Assembly: GCA_016868895.1 (NCBI GenBank)
Contig: VGFK01000002.1
Location: 124,001 to 188,000, forward strand
Length of the DNA stretch: 64,000 nucleotides
Source: Bacteroidota bacterium
GTDB taxonomy: Bacteria > Bacteroidota > Bacteroidia > Chitinophagales > Chitinophagaceae
Direction of reading: 5' to 3'
The first letter of the stretch is position 1, and each line of letters opens with the position of its first letter. The position numbers and the translations under genes were made by a program. Below the pieces are notes generated by a model. That model did no database searches and was not told where the DNA came from. It saw only the letters and a list, made by a program, of their open reading frames with translations. This document shows positions 43,005 to 52,190 of the stretch, in pieces.

Positions 43005-43597
43005 AGCGATTACTCATATTGGATAATTACGATTCATTCACCTATAACTTGGTTCAGCTTGTGAAAGAGATCAATCTAGGACCAATCGACATTTATCGAA
43101 ATGATAAAATAACGTTGGATCAGGTTGATCAATATGAGCATATTTTATTATCTCCCGGACCGGGTATACCAGAGGAAGCGGGTATTTTGCTTCCCTTGAT
43201 ATCGCACTACGCTGCCACAAAATCCATTTTTGGTGTTTGTTTAGGTCACCAGGCCATCGGACAAAGTTTTGGTGCTCGTCTTCTCAACTTATCTGATGTG
43301 TACCATGGGGTCTCAACTCCAATTGTGTTGAATTCAGCTGTTGCACATCACCGCAGAACAAACGATTGGTTCGGTGGATTTGAACAAACTCTTACCGCAG
43401 GACGCTACCACAGCTGGGTAATCGATGCCACTTGGGTGCCCGAATGCTTGGAAGTTACATCCACCGATCAGCAAGGACGCATAATGTCGGTCAGGCACCG
43501 CGAATACGATGTACAAGGAGTTCAGTTTCATCCCGAAAGTATTCTGACGGTTAACGGTGCTCAGATGATTAAAAACTGGCTTACCAACCGAATGTAA
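43001..43597 (+). CDS. trpG: Anthranilate synthase component II (glutamine amidotransferase)
   Basis: A 198-aa class I glutaminase supplying ammonia to TrpE. It starts at GTG 43001, overlapping the trpE stop (GTGA). LLILDNYDSFTYNLVQL opens the fold. LSPGPGIPEEAG, the nucleophile in GVCLGHQAIG and the catalytic His-Pro-Glu in QFHPESIL are present. It is not fused to TrpD. Confidence 0.95.
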   Translation: MKRLLILDNYDSFTYNLVQLVKEINLGPIDIYRNDKITLDQVDQYEHILLSPGPGIPEEAGILLPLISHYAATKSIFGVCLGHQAIGQSFGARLLNLSDVYHGVSTPIVLNSAVAHHRRTNDWFGGFEQTLTAGRYHSWVIDATWVPECLEVTSTDQQGRIMSVRHREYDVQGVQFHPESILTVNGAQMIKNWLTNRM

Positions 43598-43603
43598 AAT
43601 GCC

Positions 43604-44596
43604 ATGAAAGAATTACTCTTATATCTCTTTGAGCACAGGACCTTAACCCGTGAACAAGCAAAAGAAACCATGCTCTCCATTGGAGAAGGTAAATTCAATG
43701 AACATGAATTGAGCGCCTTCATGACCGTTTATCTCATGCGCAATTGCACCCTGGAAGAATTGGCCGGATTCAGGGATGCGCTTTTGCAACTGTGTGTACC
43801 CGTTGACTTTGGTGCAATCGATGCCATTGATATTGTAGGTACCGGAGGAGATGGCCGAAACACGTTCAACATTTCAACGATTACCTGTTTTGTCGTTGCT
43901 GCAGCGGGACAACCTGTAACCAAACACGGAAGCTATGGCTCGAGTTCAGTGAGTGGTGCTTCTAACCTCATGACTGCATTGGGCTATCGGTTTAAAACGG
44001 ATCCTGTAGAATTAAAGCGCGAGTTGGAGACTACTAATTTGTGTTTTTTGCATGCTCCGATTTTTCATCCTGCTTTAAAAACGGTGGCACCTGTTCGAAA
44101 ACAGCTGGGTGTCCGTACAATTTTCAATCTGTTGGGGCCATTGGTCAATCCTTCTCGGCCTATGTACCAGATGATCGGAGTCTGCAATGTTGAAACAGCC
44201 AGGATGTATCACTATCTGCTTCAACAGGAAAAAAAGCACTACTGTATTGTTCATTCAATGGACGGCTATGATGAAATTTCACTCACTGCGGAAGTAAAGG
44301 TGTTGTCCGATCTCGAGGAACGCATGTATGCCCCTTCAGATTTTTCATCATTGGTGATTGATCATTCGGATTTATTTGGGGGATCCACTGCAGAACAGGC
44401 TGCTCAAATTGCTTTTTCTATTTTAAATGGGAAGGGAACTCAGCAGCAAAATGCAGTAGTCATCGCCAATGCTGCCTTGGCGTTATTTTCAACCGGACAC
44501 TGTTCCAGCCTTTCCTCTGCATTGGAAGCAGCAGAGCACAGTTTACTTTCCGGTAAAGCAAAAAATACATTGAATCAATTGATGCAACTTCAATGA
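43604..44596 (+). CDS. trpD: Anthranilate phosphoribosyltransferase
   Basis: Adds phosphoribose from PRPP to anthranilate, 330 aa. The PRPP-binding DIVGTGGDGRNTFNIST and KHGSYGSSSVSGASNL motifs and HPALKTVAPVRKQLGVRT, FNLLGPLVNP are all present. The stop overlaps the trpC start by 4 bases (ATGA). Confidence 0.96.
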   Translation: MKELLLYLFEHRTLTREQAKETMLSIGEGKFNEHELSAFMTVYLMRNCTLEELAGFRDALLQLCVPVDFGAIDAIDIVGTGGDGRNTFNISTITCFVVAAAGQPVTKHGSYGSSSVSGASNLMTALGYRFKTDPVELKRELETTNLCFLHAPIFHPALKTVAPVRKQLGVRTIFNLLGPLVNPSRPMYQMIGVCNVETARMYHYLLQQEKKHYCIVHSMDGYDEISLTAEVKVLSDLEERMYAPSDFSSLVIDHSDLFGGSTAEQAAQIAFSILNGKGTQQQNAVVIANAALALFSTGHCSSLSSALEAAEHSLLSGKAKNTLNQLMQLQ

Positions 44597-45390
44597 GCAG
44601 TATGACAATTTTAGATGAAATAGTAGAGTATAAACGCAAGGTGGTAGAACAACGAAAAAACGCAATGCCCTTGAGTCGTTTATATGAGTCTCCGTTTTAC
44701 CAGCGTACGCCTATTTCCTACTTGGATGCCGTACGTACACATTCGGGAAGTGGTATTATTGCAGAATTCAAACGAAGATCACCTTCAAAAGGTTGGATCA
44801 ACGAATTTGCCGATACCCAGCTGGTCATTCCTGCATACGAGCAAGCAGGGGCTTCTGCCGTTTCCATTTTAACCGATGATCATTTTTTTGGGGGTTCGGA
44901 TGAAGATCTGATCGCCATTCGTGCTAAAACAAACATTTCAATTCTCCGAAAAGAGTTCATCATTGATGCATATCAGATCCACGAGGCAAAAGCAATTGGT
45001 GCAGACATCATCTTGTTGATTGCCGCCATTCTTGATCCTCGGGAAGTACAAGAATTCACTCGTATTGCCTTTGATCTTGGTTTGGAAGTGATTCTGGAAT
45101 TGCACGACGAAGAAGAAATGGAGCATGTTTGTCCGGGTATCTCATTGGTAGGGATCAATAACCGTAATCTAAAGAATTTTGAAGTCGATATCGAAAGAAG
45201 CATGCGCATGATTGAAGCATTGCCCAAGGAGTCGCTCATGATAGCCGAAAGCGGAATTACGGAACCTGCTCAGTTGGCTGCATTTCGGCAAGCTGGTTTT
45301 GAGGGGTTTTTAATTGGAGAACGGTTCATGCGAACCCACGAACCTGGCGAAGCCTTAAAAGATTTTTTGAATAAATCCCATACCGTATGA
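44593..45390 (+). CDS. trpC: Indole-3-glycerol phosphate synthase
   Basis: A 265-aa TIM barrel that closes the indole ring. IIAEFKRRSPSKGWI has the catalytic Lys. SILTDDHFFGGSDEDL, LRKEFIIDAYQI, GINNRNLKNFEVD and IAESGI complete it. It is separate from TrpF, which follows with a 4-base overlap. A second Met three codons in is an alternative start. Confidence 0.96.
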   Translation: MSSMTILDEIVEYKRKVVEQRKNAMPLSRLYESPFYQRTPISYLDAVRTHSGSGIIAEFKRRSPSKGWINEFADTQLVIPAYEQAGASAVSILTDDHFFGGSDEDLIAIRAKTNISILRKEFIIDAYQIHEAKAIGADIILLIAAILDPREVQEFTRIAFDLGLEVILELHDEEEMEHVCPGISLVGINNRNLKNFEVDIERSMRMIEALPKESLMIAESGITEPAQLAAFRQAGFEGFLIGERFMRTHEPGEALKDFLNKSHTV

Positions 45391-46022
45391 AATTAAAGGT
45401 GTGTGGAATTCGCCAACAACGGCAGGTAGTGGAACTGGATCAATTGGGTATTGAATATATTGGATTTATATTTTATCCTTCATCCCCTCGGTATATGCTC
45501 AATGGTGATATTGATGCAGAATGGATGCGTTCCGCTTCCCTCAATGCGAAGAAAGTTGGTGTATTCGTGAACGAAACCGTTGAGCAAGTTGTTGAACATA
45601 TCCACCAATGGGGTCTCGATGCTGTTCAGCTGCATGGTCGGGAAACGCCAACGGACTGTTCCCGTATTCGGCAGTACGCCCGTGTTATCAAAGCGTTTTC
45701 CATTGGGAATGGAATGTTTGAAGCCTATTCATGTGAGCCCTATTTTGATGCGATGGATTATGCACTTTTTGATACTCAAAGTGAATGGCATGGGGGAACG
45801 GGAAAGAAATTTGATTGGACTCTTATTGATTGGAGTAAGATAAAGCACTCTTCATTCATCAGCGGAGGAATAGGCGAGCAGGATGTCATTGCCCTAACTC
45901 AGTTAAGTTCTGCTCATCCTGTTGTGGAAGCGGTTGATGTGAACAGCCGCTTCGAACTAACACCCGGTAATAAGGATCTCATAAAAGTGACCCAGTTTTT
46001 TAATCAAATCAAACTAATTTGA
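45387..46022 (+). CDS. trpF: Phosphoribosylanthranilate isomerase
   Basis: A 211-aa TIM barrel performing the Amadori rearrangement. KVCGIR at residues 3-8 holds the catalytic Cys and the phosphate region. FIFYPSSPRYM, VQLHGRETP and the aspartate in EAVDVNSRFELTPGNKD are present. The TGA shares its last base with the trpB ATG. Confidence 0.94.
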   Translation: MKLKVCGIRQQRQVVELDQLGIEYIGFIFYPSSPRYMLNGDIDAEWMRSASLNAKKVGVFVNETVEQVVEHIHQWGLDAVQLHGRETPTDCSRIRQYARVIKAFSIGNGMFEAYSCEPYFDAMDYALFDTQSEWHGGTGKKFDWTLIDWSKIKHSSFISGGIGEQDVIALTQLSSAHPVVEAVDVNSRFELTPGNKDLIKVTQFFNQIKLI

Positions 46023-47227
46023 TGCATACACAATTTTCTGTTCCTGATGCAGATGGATACTATGGTGAATTTGGGGGGGCTTATATCCCAGAAATGTTGT
46101 TTCAGAATGTTGAGCAACTTCGGACACAGTATCGATTGATCATGGAAGAAGAATCGTTTCAAAAAGAGTTTAATGCTTTGTTGAAGGATTATGTAGGTCG
46201 TCCTACTCCGCTTTTCCATGCTAAGCGGTTGAGTGAGAAATACGCGACAACAATTTTACTCAAGCGTGAGGATCTTTGCCATACCGGGGCACATAAAATC
46301 AATAATACGGTTGGTCAGGTTTTGCTGGCACAACGGCTGGGGAAAAAACGCATCATCGCAGAGACGGGAGCGGGCCAGCACGGTGTTGCAACTGCAACCG
46401 TTTGTGCGCTGAAAGGCTTGGAATGCATTGTGTACATGGGGGAAAAAGATATGCAACGGCAAGAGCCCAATGTGGCGCGCATGCGCATGTTGGGTGCAAC
46501 TGTAATACCAGCAACCAGTGGGAGTAAAACGCTCAAGGATGCAACAAATGAAGCCATACGCGATTGGATCAATAATCCGGTGGATACCCATTATATCATA
46601 GGATCAGTGGTGGGTCCTCATCCATATCCTGATATGGTGGCACGTTTTCAGTCCATCATTAGTAAAGAAATTCAAGATCAGTTGCTGAACGAGTATGGGG
46701 TAGATAAGCCTACCCGAGTCATGGCGTGCGTAGGGGGTGGAAGCAATGCGGCTGGTGCTTTCTATCATTTTCTAGATGACTCAGAAGTTGAAATAGTGGC
46801 AGTAGAAGCCGCAGGTCATGGGGTTCACTCCGGAATGTCAGCAGCCACCACCCAGTTGGGTGTCACTGGGGTTTTGCATGGCAGCAAGAGTATTGTTATG
46901 CAAACCAGCGATGGACAAGTGGTAGAGCCGCACAGTATCTCGGCAGGACTAGATTATCCGGGTATTGGTCCCCTGCATGCTCATCTGTTCAATTCCGGTC
47001 GAGGAATTTTCATAAATGCAACCGACGAAGAAGCCATGAAAGCTGCTTTTGAAATTTCTCAGTTGGAAGGGATCATTCCTGCATTGGAAACTGCTCATGC
47101 TTTTGCAGTACTCAACGATATGAAATTTGATCCTTCCGATATCACGGTCATTTGTCTGAGTGGAAGAGGGGATAAAGATTTATCGACTTATATGGCTGAA
47201 TTAAAAAAGCAAGTTGATCATGAGTAG
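46022..47227 (+). CDS. trpB: Tryptophan synthase beta chain
   Basis: PLP enzyme joining indole and serine, 401 aa. FGGAYIPEML, GRPTPLFHAKRLS, the PLP lysine in HKINNTVGQ, ETGAGQHGVATAT, the phosphate loop GGGSNAAG and LSGRGDKDLS are all present: TrpB1 type. The ATG overlaps the trpF stop by one base. It overlaps trpA by 8 bases. Confidence 0.97.
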   Translation: MHTQFSVPDADGYYGEFGGAYIPEMLFQNVEQLRTQYRLIMEEESFQKEFNALLKDYVGRPTPLFHAKRLSEKYATTILLKREDLCHTGAHKINNTVGQVLLAQRLGKKRIIAETGAGQHGVATATVCALKGLECIVYMGEKDMQRQEPNVARMRMLGATVIPATSGSKTLKDATNEAIRDWINNPVDTHYIIGSVVGPHPYPDMVARFQSIISKEIQDQLLNEYGVDKPTRVMACVGGGSNAAGAFYHFLDDSEVEIVAVEAAGHGVHSGMSAATTQLGVTGVLHGSKSIVMQTSDGQVVEPHSISAGLDYPGIGPLHAHLFNSGRGIFINATDEEAMKAAFEISQLEGIIPALETAHAFAVLNDMKFDPSDITVICLSGRGDKDLSTYMAELKKQVDHE

Positions 47228-47993
47228 AATTCAAACATTGTTTCATCGCAAGAATACGCGTGTACTCAATATCTACTTTACAGCGGGTTATCCGGAGCTG
47301 AACAGTACGCTAGCAATTATAGCGCAGCTGGAGAAATCCGGTGCAGACGTGATAGAAATCGGCATGCCCTATAGCGATCCCATTGCGGACGGTCCCGTTA
47401 TTCAACAGAGCAGTGCAAAGGCCCTTCAGAATGGAATGTCCATTGAAGTGCTTTTCACCCAGCTTTCTGAGTTGAGAAGTCTATGTTCTATTCCTGTGGT
47501 GTTGATGGGATACATGAATCCGGTTCTTCAATATGGTTTTGAAAAATTTTGTGAGCAGGCATCTAAAGTGGGAATTGACGGAATCATCCTGCCGGACATG
47601 CCGGTAATTGAGTTTGAGCGGGTGTATTCACCTGTATTAAAAAAATATGGACTCGATATGATTTTTCTGGTAACACCGGAAACCTCTGAGCAGCGTGTTC
47701 GACTGTTGAACCAATGCAGCAGTGGGTTTTTATATGCTGTTTCTTCTTCTTCCACCACGGGGAAGGATAAAGATTTTTCTAAAGTTGAACAGTATCTTGA
47801 GCGTTTGCTGTCTTATCGCCTTCATAACCCTATTTTGGTTGGCTTCGGGATACATAATGCTGCTACGTTCACGGCTGCAACTAAATATGCACAGGGAGCC
47901 ATTGTGGGTTCAGCCTTTATCAAATGGCTGGACGAAAAAGGAGCAACTACTGAAAGTATTGATCACTTTGTAAAAAATATCAAAGGCGTATAG
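47220..47993 (+). CDS. trpA: Tryptophan synthase alpha chain
   Basis: A 257-aa TIM barrel that releases indole from indole-glycerol phosphate. The catalytic Glu in VIEIGMPYSDPIADGPVIQ and Asp in GIILPDMPVIE are present, with LVTPETSEQRV. The FGIHN and GSAFIKW phosphate-binding regions follow near the end. The ATG lies inside the trpB 3' end. hisH starts one base after its stop. Confidence 0.95.
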   Translation: MSRIQTLFHRKNTRVLNIYFTAGYPELNSTLAIIAQLEKSGADVIEIGMPYSDPIADGPVIQQSSAKALQNGMSIEVLFTQLSELRSLCSIPVVLMGYMNPVLQYGFEKFCEQASKVGIDGIILPDMPVIEFERVYSPVLKKYGLDMIFLVTPETSEQRVRLLNQCSSGFLYAVSSSSTTGKDKDFSKVEQYLERLLSYRLHNPILVGFGIHNAATFTAATKYAQGAIVGSAFIKWLDEKGATTESIDHFVKNIKGV

Positions 47994-47994
47994 T

Positions 47995-48591
47995 ATGAAT
48001 GTGGTCGTCATCAAATACAATGCCGGAAATATTCAATCAGTTCAAATCGCTCTTGAACGAATGGGTATTATCCCGGTGTTCACCGATGATACGGATACGA
48101 TTCTTCAAGCCGATTGTGTCATTTTTCCTGGTGTGGGTGAAGCTCGTTCCGCCATGCACTATCTGCAATCCCGTTCACTGGATAAAGTCATTCCTGCCAT
48201 CCAACGGCCGTTTTTGGGCATTTGCCTGGGAATGCAATTAATGTGCAGTCACAGTCAAGAAAACGATACCCAATGTTTAGGTATTTTTCAACAGCAGGTG
48301 CTGCGCTTTCAACCAACGGAGCTGAATGAAAAAATTCCTCAAATCGGCTGGAATTCTATTCATACACTTACCTCGCCTTTGTTCACTGGCGTAACTGAGG
48401 GTTCTTATTGCTATTTTGTTCACAGTTACCGTGCGGAATTAGGGGAGAGTACGTCAGCCGTGACCGACTACTGTGGAAAATACAGTGCAGCGCTTTGCCG
48501 GGATAATTTTTATGGCGTGCAGTTTCATCCTGAAAAAAGTGCGGAAGTCGGTGAAATCATCCTTTCTAATTTTATTTCAATTGCTTCATAA
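47995..48591 (+). CDS. hisH: Imidazole glycerol phosphate synthase, glutaminase subunit
   Basis: Provides ammonia to HisF, 198 aa. IKYNAGNIQSVQIALERMG, FPGVGEARSAM, the nucleophile in LGICLGMQLM, VHSYRA and the His-Pro-Glu in QFHPEKSAEVG match the family. It follows trpA with a single base between stop and start. hisG, hisD, hisC and hisB are absent. Confidence 0.95.
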   Translation: MNVVVIKYNAGNIQSVQIALERMGIIPVFTDDTDTILQADCVIFPGVGEARSAMHYLQSRSLDKVIPAIQRPFLGICLGMQLMCSHSQENDTQCLGIFQQQVLRFQPTELNEKIPQIGWNSIHTLTSPLFTGVTEGSYCYFVHSYRAELGESTSAVTDYCGKYSAALCRDNFYGVQFHPEKSAEVGEIILSNFISIAS

Positions 48592-49328
48592 TGGATCTGA
48601 TTCCTGCCATTGATATCATTGAAGGAAAATGTGTTCGACTATCACAAGGAGATTTTGCGCGCCAATCGACGTATGGGCCTGCTCCACTTGATATGGCCAA
48701 GCAATTCGAAGATGCTGGTATTCAACGACTGCATGTTGTGGATTTGGATGGGGCCCGTTTAGGAAAAGTGACCAATTGGAGCTCACTTGAAGCCATTACG
48801 CGTTCCACGCAGCTGAGCGTTGATTTTGGTGGGGGAGTGAAACACCGCGACGATGTGCAGCGCATTATACAGGCAGGAGCATCATATGTGGTTGTAGGCA
48901 GCATGGCAGTCAACAATCCATCAATTTTTCTCGAATGGAAAGAGGAGTTTGGTACCAACCGTTTTTTCATTGGTGCAGATGTGCACGCAGGGATATTAAA
49001 AACCTTAGGATGGAAAGAGGGTAGTGACCTATCCATCGAACAGTTTTTGTCGGGGTATACACAGAAAGGATTTGATTATTTTTTCTGTACCGATATTGAG
49101 CGGGATGGTGTATTTACAGGTCCCTCTCTCCAATTGTACAAGCAACTTCTGGAGCAATTTCCTTCTATTCGACTTGTGGCCAGTGGCGGTGTTTCTTCTC
49201 TGCAGGATTTGTACGATCTGCAACAAATAGGTTGTGCGGGAGCCATTATCGGCAAAGCGATATATGAAAATAGAATTTCATTAAAAGAACTTCAGCAATT
49301 TATCCTTCAACACCCATCTGTATGTTAA
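48591..49328 (+). CDS. hisA: ProFAR isomerase
   Basis: Phosphoribosylformimino-5-aminoimidazole carboxamide ribotide isomerase, 245 aa. The catalytic Asp is in [33 protein letters not shown], the second Asp in GADVHAG and [13 protein letters not shown] are present. It overlaps hisH by one base (TAATG) and hisF by 7 bases. Confidence 0.95.
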   Translation: MDLIPAIDIIEGKCVRLSQGDFARQSTYGPAPLDMAKQFEDAGIQRLHVVDLDGARLGKVTNWSSLEAITRSTQLSVDFGGGVKHRDDVQRIIQAGASYVVVGSMAVNNPSIFLEWKEEFGTNRFFIGADVHAGILKTLGWKEGSDLSIEQFLSGYTQKGFDYFFCTDIERDGVFTGPSLQLYKQLLEQFPSIRLVASGGVSSLQDLYDLQQIGCAGAIIGKAIYENRISLKELQQFILQHPSVC

Positions 49329-50074
49329 CCAAGCGCATCATCCCCTGCCTGGATATCAAAGATGGGCGTACGGTAAAAGGGACCAACTTTCTTGAATTGC
49401 GTGATGCCGGGGATCCGGTAGAATTGGCTACCGTGTACGCTTTGAATGGAGCAGACGAGTTGGTGTTTCTTGATATAACCGCAACCCATGAACGGCGTAA
49501 AACTTTGTCTGATTTAGTACGCAGAATAGCAAAGTCAATCAATATTCCATTTACCGTAGGCGGAGGGATCACATCCGTTGAAGACGTTCGTGTGCTATTG
49601 GATAATGGGGCTGATAAAATATCTGTAAATTCTGCAGCGTTCAAGCGACCGGAGCTCATTTCTGAATTAGCCTCCGAGTTTGGCAGTCAATGCGTTGTTC
49701 TTGCTGTTGATATAAAGAAAAATGAACTCAATCAATATGAAGTGTTCCTCAATGGGGGGCGACTTCCTACTGGTCGGGAGTGCGCCGACTGGATCACTGA
49801 AGCAGTTAAGAGAGGTGCAGGAGAAATCTTGTTGACTTCTATGGACCATGATGGAGTTAAAAATGGATTTGCAGTGGAAATTACTGCTCGAATATCAAAC
49901 ATGATCAGTGTTCCTGTTATTGCATCCGGAGGCGCAGGAACGCCTGAACATTTTGCTGAGGTCCTTCAGGCTGGTGCTGATGCCGCTTTGGCAGCCAGTA
50001 TCTTTCATTTCAAGGAAGTAGAGTTGCCCTTTCTTAAACAGTATTTAAAAGAGCAAAAACTCCCGATTCGCTGA
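49322..50074 (+). CDS. hisF: Imidazole glycerol phosphate synthase, cyclase subunit
   Basis: A 250-aa TIM barrel that uses ammonia from HisH to form imidazole glycerol phosphate and [21 protein letters not shown] has the first catalytic Asp (residue 11), [15 protein letters not shown] the second. [27 protein letters not shown] and [12 protein letters not shown] are typical. Spacing to hisIE is 22 bases. Confidence 0.96.
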   Translation: MLTKRIIPCLDIKDGRTVKGTNFLELRDAGDPVELATVYALNGADELVFLDITATHERRKTLSDLVRRIAKSINIPFTVGGGITSVEDVRVLLDNGADKISVNSAAFKRPELISELASEFGSQCVVLAVDIKKNELNQYEVFLNGGRLPTGRECADWITEAVKRGAGEILLTSMDHDGVKNGFAVEITARISNMISVPVIASGGAGTPEHFAEVLQAGADAALAASIFHFKEVELPFLKQYLKEQKLPIR

Positions 50075-50096
50075 ACAGATTTATTATTTTTACAGC

Positions 50097-50702
50097 ATGG
50101 ATAGGTCAATTTCGTTTCACAAATACGCTGATGGACTGGTTCCGGCCATCGTTCAAGATCATCTTACGGGCCGGGTGTTGATGTTGGGATTCATGAATGA
50201 GGACGCACTGTCTGCAACAGAGCAAACCAACAAAGTAACCTTCTTTAGTCGTTCTAAAAACCGACTTTGGGTGAAAGGGGAGGAAAGTGGAAATTTTCTC
50301 GAATTCAAAGAATGCAAAGTCGATTGTGATTATGATACGTTATTGATCAAAGCAAGCCCAACTGGTCCTGTCTGTCATACTGGCGCACCAACATGTTGGG
50401 GAGAGGCCAACGATGCTCATGAGTCGTTTTTGCCCATTCTTGAAGCAGTGATTGAACAGCGGAAGCAACTTGCACCGTCGGATTCCTATGTCAGTGATTT
50501 GTTCAGCAAAGGGCTCAATCGAATTGCTCAAAAAGTAGGGGAAGAGGCAGTTGAGCTGGTAATTGAGTCAAAAGAGAACGATGCTGAAAAGTTTTTAGGA
50601 GAAGCGGCCGATCTGTTGTTTCACTATTTGCTTTTACTTAACAGTAAAGGGTATAGATTAGCAGATATCGAAACTGTATTGCGTAAACGCCACCGACCAT
50701 GA
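50097..50702 (+). CDS. hisIE: Bifunctional phosphoribosyl-AMP cyclohydrolase / phosphoribosyl-ATP pyrophosphatase
   Basis: Two early histidine steps in one 201-aa protein. Residues 1 to about 108 are the cyclohydrolase (MLGFMNEDAL, FFSRSKNRLWVKGE, the zinc ligands in CKVDCDYDTLL and HTGAPTCWG). Residues about 115-201 are the pyrophosphatase (GLNRIAQKVGEEAVELVIES, EAADLLFHYLLLL). The stop overlaps the start of the TlpA-like gene by 4 bases. Confidence 0.96.
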   Translation: MDRSISFHKYADGLVPAIVQDHLTGRVLMLGFMNEDALSATEQTNKVTFFSRSKNRLWVKGEESGNFLEFKECKVDCDYDTLLIKASPTGPVCHTGAPTCWGEANDAHESFLPILEAVIEQRKQLAPSDSYVSDLFSKGLNRIAQKVGEEAVELVIESKENDAEKFLGEAADLLFHYLLLLNSKGYRLADIETVLRKRHRP

Positions 50703-51784
50703 AAAAATTATTGACACTTTTTTTTCTGTTTTTGACCTCTTTTTCTTTTTCGCAGGCAGAAAAGACATTTTCTGTAAAGGGGCAAATTGAGGGAATGCCA
50801 GACAAAACAGAGATTAGTCTCAAGGGTGAAGGAATGGACGAAGAACCATTGTTTACGGTGTTGTCGACCGGCAATGAGTTTGAAGTAACCACAAAATTGC
50901 AGTCGCCCGGGTTATACCAGCTGACTGCTAAAGGCACCAACCAAAAGTTGGCAATATTTCTAGATGGCTCATCCGTTGTCATAAAAGGAACATGGAGCAC
51001 TTTTCAACAATCGACTGTTACGGGTTCTGCTTCACACAATGATTATATAGCGTTCAATACGGAGTTTAATCCGCTGTTTTCCAAGCTATCTTCAATTGCG
51101 CAATTGTTGAATAAAGGAGAAAAAGACGAAAATGGTACTTTGCGAAAATCGTATGCGGATATCGTAACCGATGTGAATGATAAGGTCGATTCATATATAG
51201 CTTCACACCGTGAATCACCGGTTTCTTCGTTGGTCATTTTAGTAGTTATGCAATTGAGCGACGATCCTTCTGTCATAGAGAAACGATATGCAGCAATAGC
51301 GGAGACTGCCAAAAACAATTATTTTGGTAAAATGGTGCAGCAGCTCATTGAAGAGGCAAAGTTTGCAGCAGTGGGAACAGAAGCACCTGATTTCGTTCAA
51401 CAAGATCAAAATGGGAAGGGTATTAAACTCTCTTCATTTCGTGGGAAGTATGTTTTGATTGATTTTTGGGCCAGTTGGTGTGGACCCTGTCGACAAGAAA
51501 ATCCTAATGTAGTCAACGCATTCAAAAAGTATAAAGAGAAAAATTTTACCGTATTGGGTGTATCGTTGGATCGCTCCAAAGATCCCTGGTTAAAGGCCAT
51601 TGCTGATGACGGTTTGACGTGGACACAGGTGAGTGATCTGAAATTTTGGAATAATGCCGTGGCTGTTCAATACAAGGTGCAGAGCATTCCACAGAATTTA
51701 TTGATTGATCCCAATGGAATTATTGTAGCAAAAAATCTGCGTGGAGAGCAATTGCAATCAAAGCTGGCCGCTTTGTTAAAATAG
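50699..51784 (+). CDS. DUF4369/TlpA-like thioredoxin protein
   Basis: A 361-aa exported protein: signal peptide (about 1-20, ending SFSQ), a beta-rich N-terminal domain of the DUF4369 type (FSVKGQIEGMPDKTEISLKG) and a C-terminal thioredoxin domain with WCGPC in FWASWCGPCRQENP and the cis-Pro loop QSIPQNLLIDPNG. Probably a periplasmic thiol-disulfide oxidoreductase or peroxidase-like protein. Coupled to hisIE by ATGA overlap, so the last gene of the trp-his unit. It abuts yraN end to end with no spacer. Confidence 0.85.
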   Translation: MKKLLTLFFLFLTSFSFSQAEKTFSVKGQIEGMPDKTEISLKGEGMDEEPLFTVLSTGNEFEVTTKLQSPGLYQLTAKGTNQKLAIFLDGSSVVIKGTWSTFQQSTVTGSASHNDYIAFNTEFNPLFSKLSSIAQLLNKGEKDENGTLRKSYADIVTDVNDKVDSYIASHRESPVSSLVILVVMQLSDDPSVIEKRYAAIAETAKNNYFGKMVQQLIEEAKFAAVGTEAPDFVQQDQNGKGIKLSSFRGKYVLIDFWASWCGPCRQENPNVVNAFKKYKEKNFTVLGVSLDRSKDPWLKAIADDGLTWTQVSDLKFWNNAVAVQYKVQSIPQNLLIDPNGIIVAKNLRGEQLQSKLAALLK

Positions 51785-52138
51785 TCAATATACATCCTCG
51801 ATGAGGAAGTACTCTGTCTTCTCTTTTGAAAAAACAGTAATAGAAAGAATATCGTAGCTCACCCAAATGCGTAATTTTTTTTGTCGTAAATATGCGGCAC
51901 CTGCTGAACGAAGGTTGTTGAGTTTTTTCCGATTCACTCTGGATTCCGGAAGCCCCATCCATGTTCCTTTTCTGCATTTTACTTCAACAAAGTGAAGCTT
52001 ATTTTCTTTCAAGCAGATGATGTCAATTTCAAATCGACCGATTCGCCAATTGAAATCAAGAAGCGTAAAGCCTTGTTCTTGCAACCATTGTTTTGCCATT
52101 TCTTCTCCCTGAGCCCCCAATTGGTTATGTGCTGCCAT
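51785..52138 (-). CDS. YraN/UPF0102 family endonuclease-like protein
   Basis: A 117-aa protein with the restriction-endonuclease-like core of the family: GAQGEEMAKQWLQEQGF, LDFNWRIGRFEIDIICLKEN with the metal Asp, and LHFVEVKCRKG (E-x-K). Homologues are conserved near ribosomal or replication genes. The true function is unsettled, possibly Holliday-junction or DNA-uptake related. Single gene on the minus strand. Confidence 0.88.
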   Translation of the reverse strand: MAAHNQLGAQGEEMAKQWLQEQGFTLLDFNWRIGRFEIDIICLKENKLHFVEVKCRKGTWMGLPESRVNRKKLNNLRSAGAAYLRQKKLRIWVSYDILSITVFSKEKTEYFLIEDVY

Positions 52139-52190
52139 TCAATATTTATTTACCTTCGAAACTAATCTTATGAAGCACGAATAACGCGAT

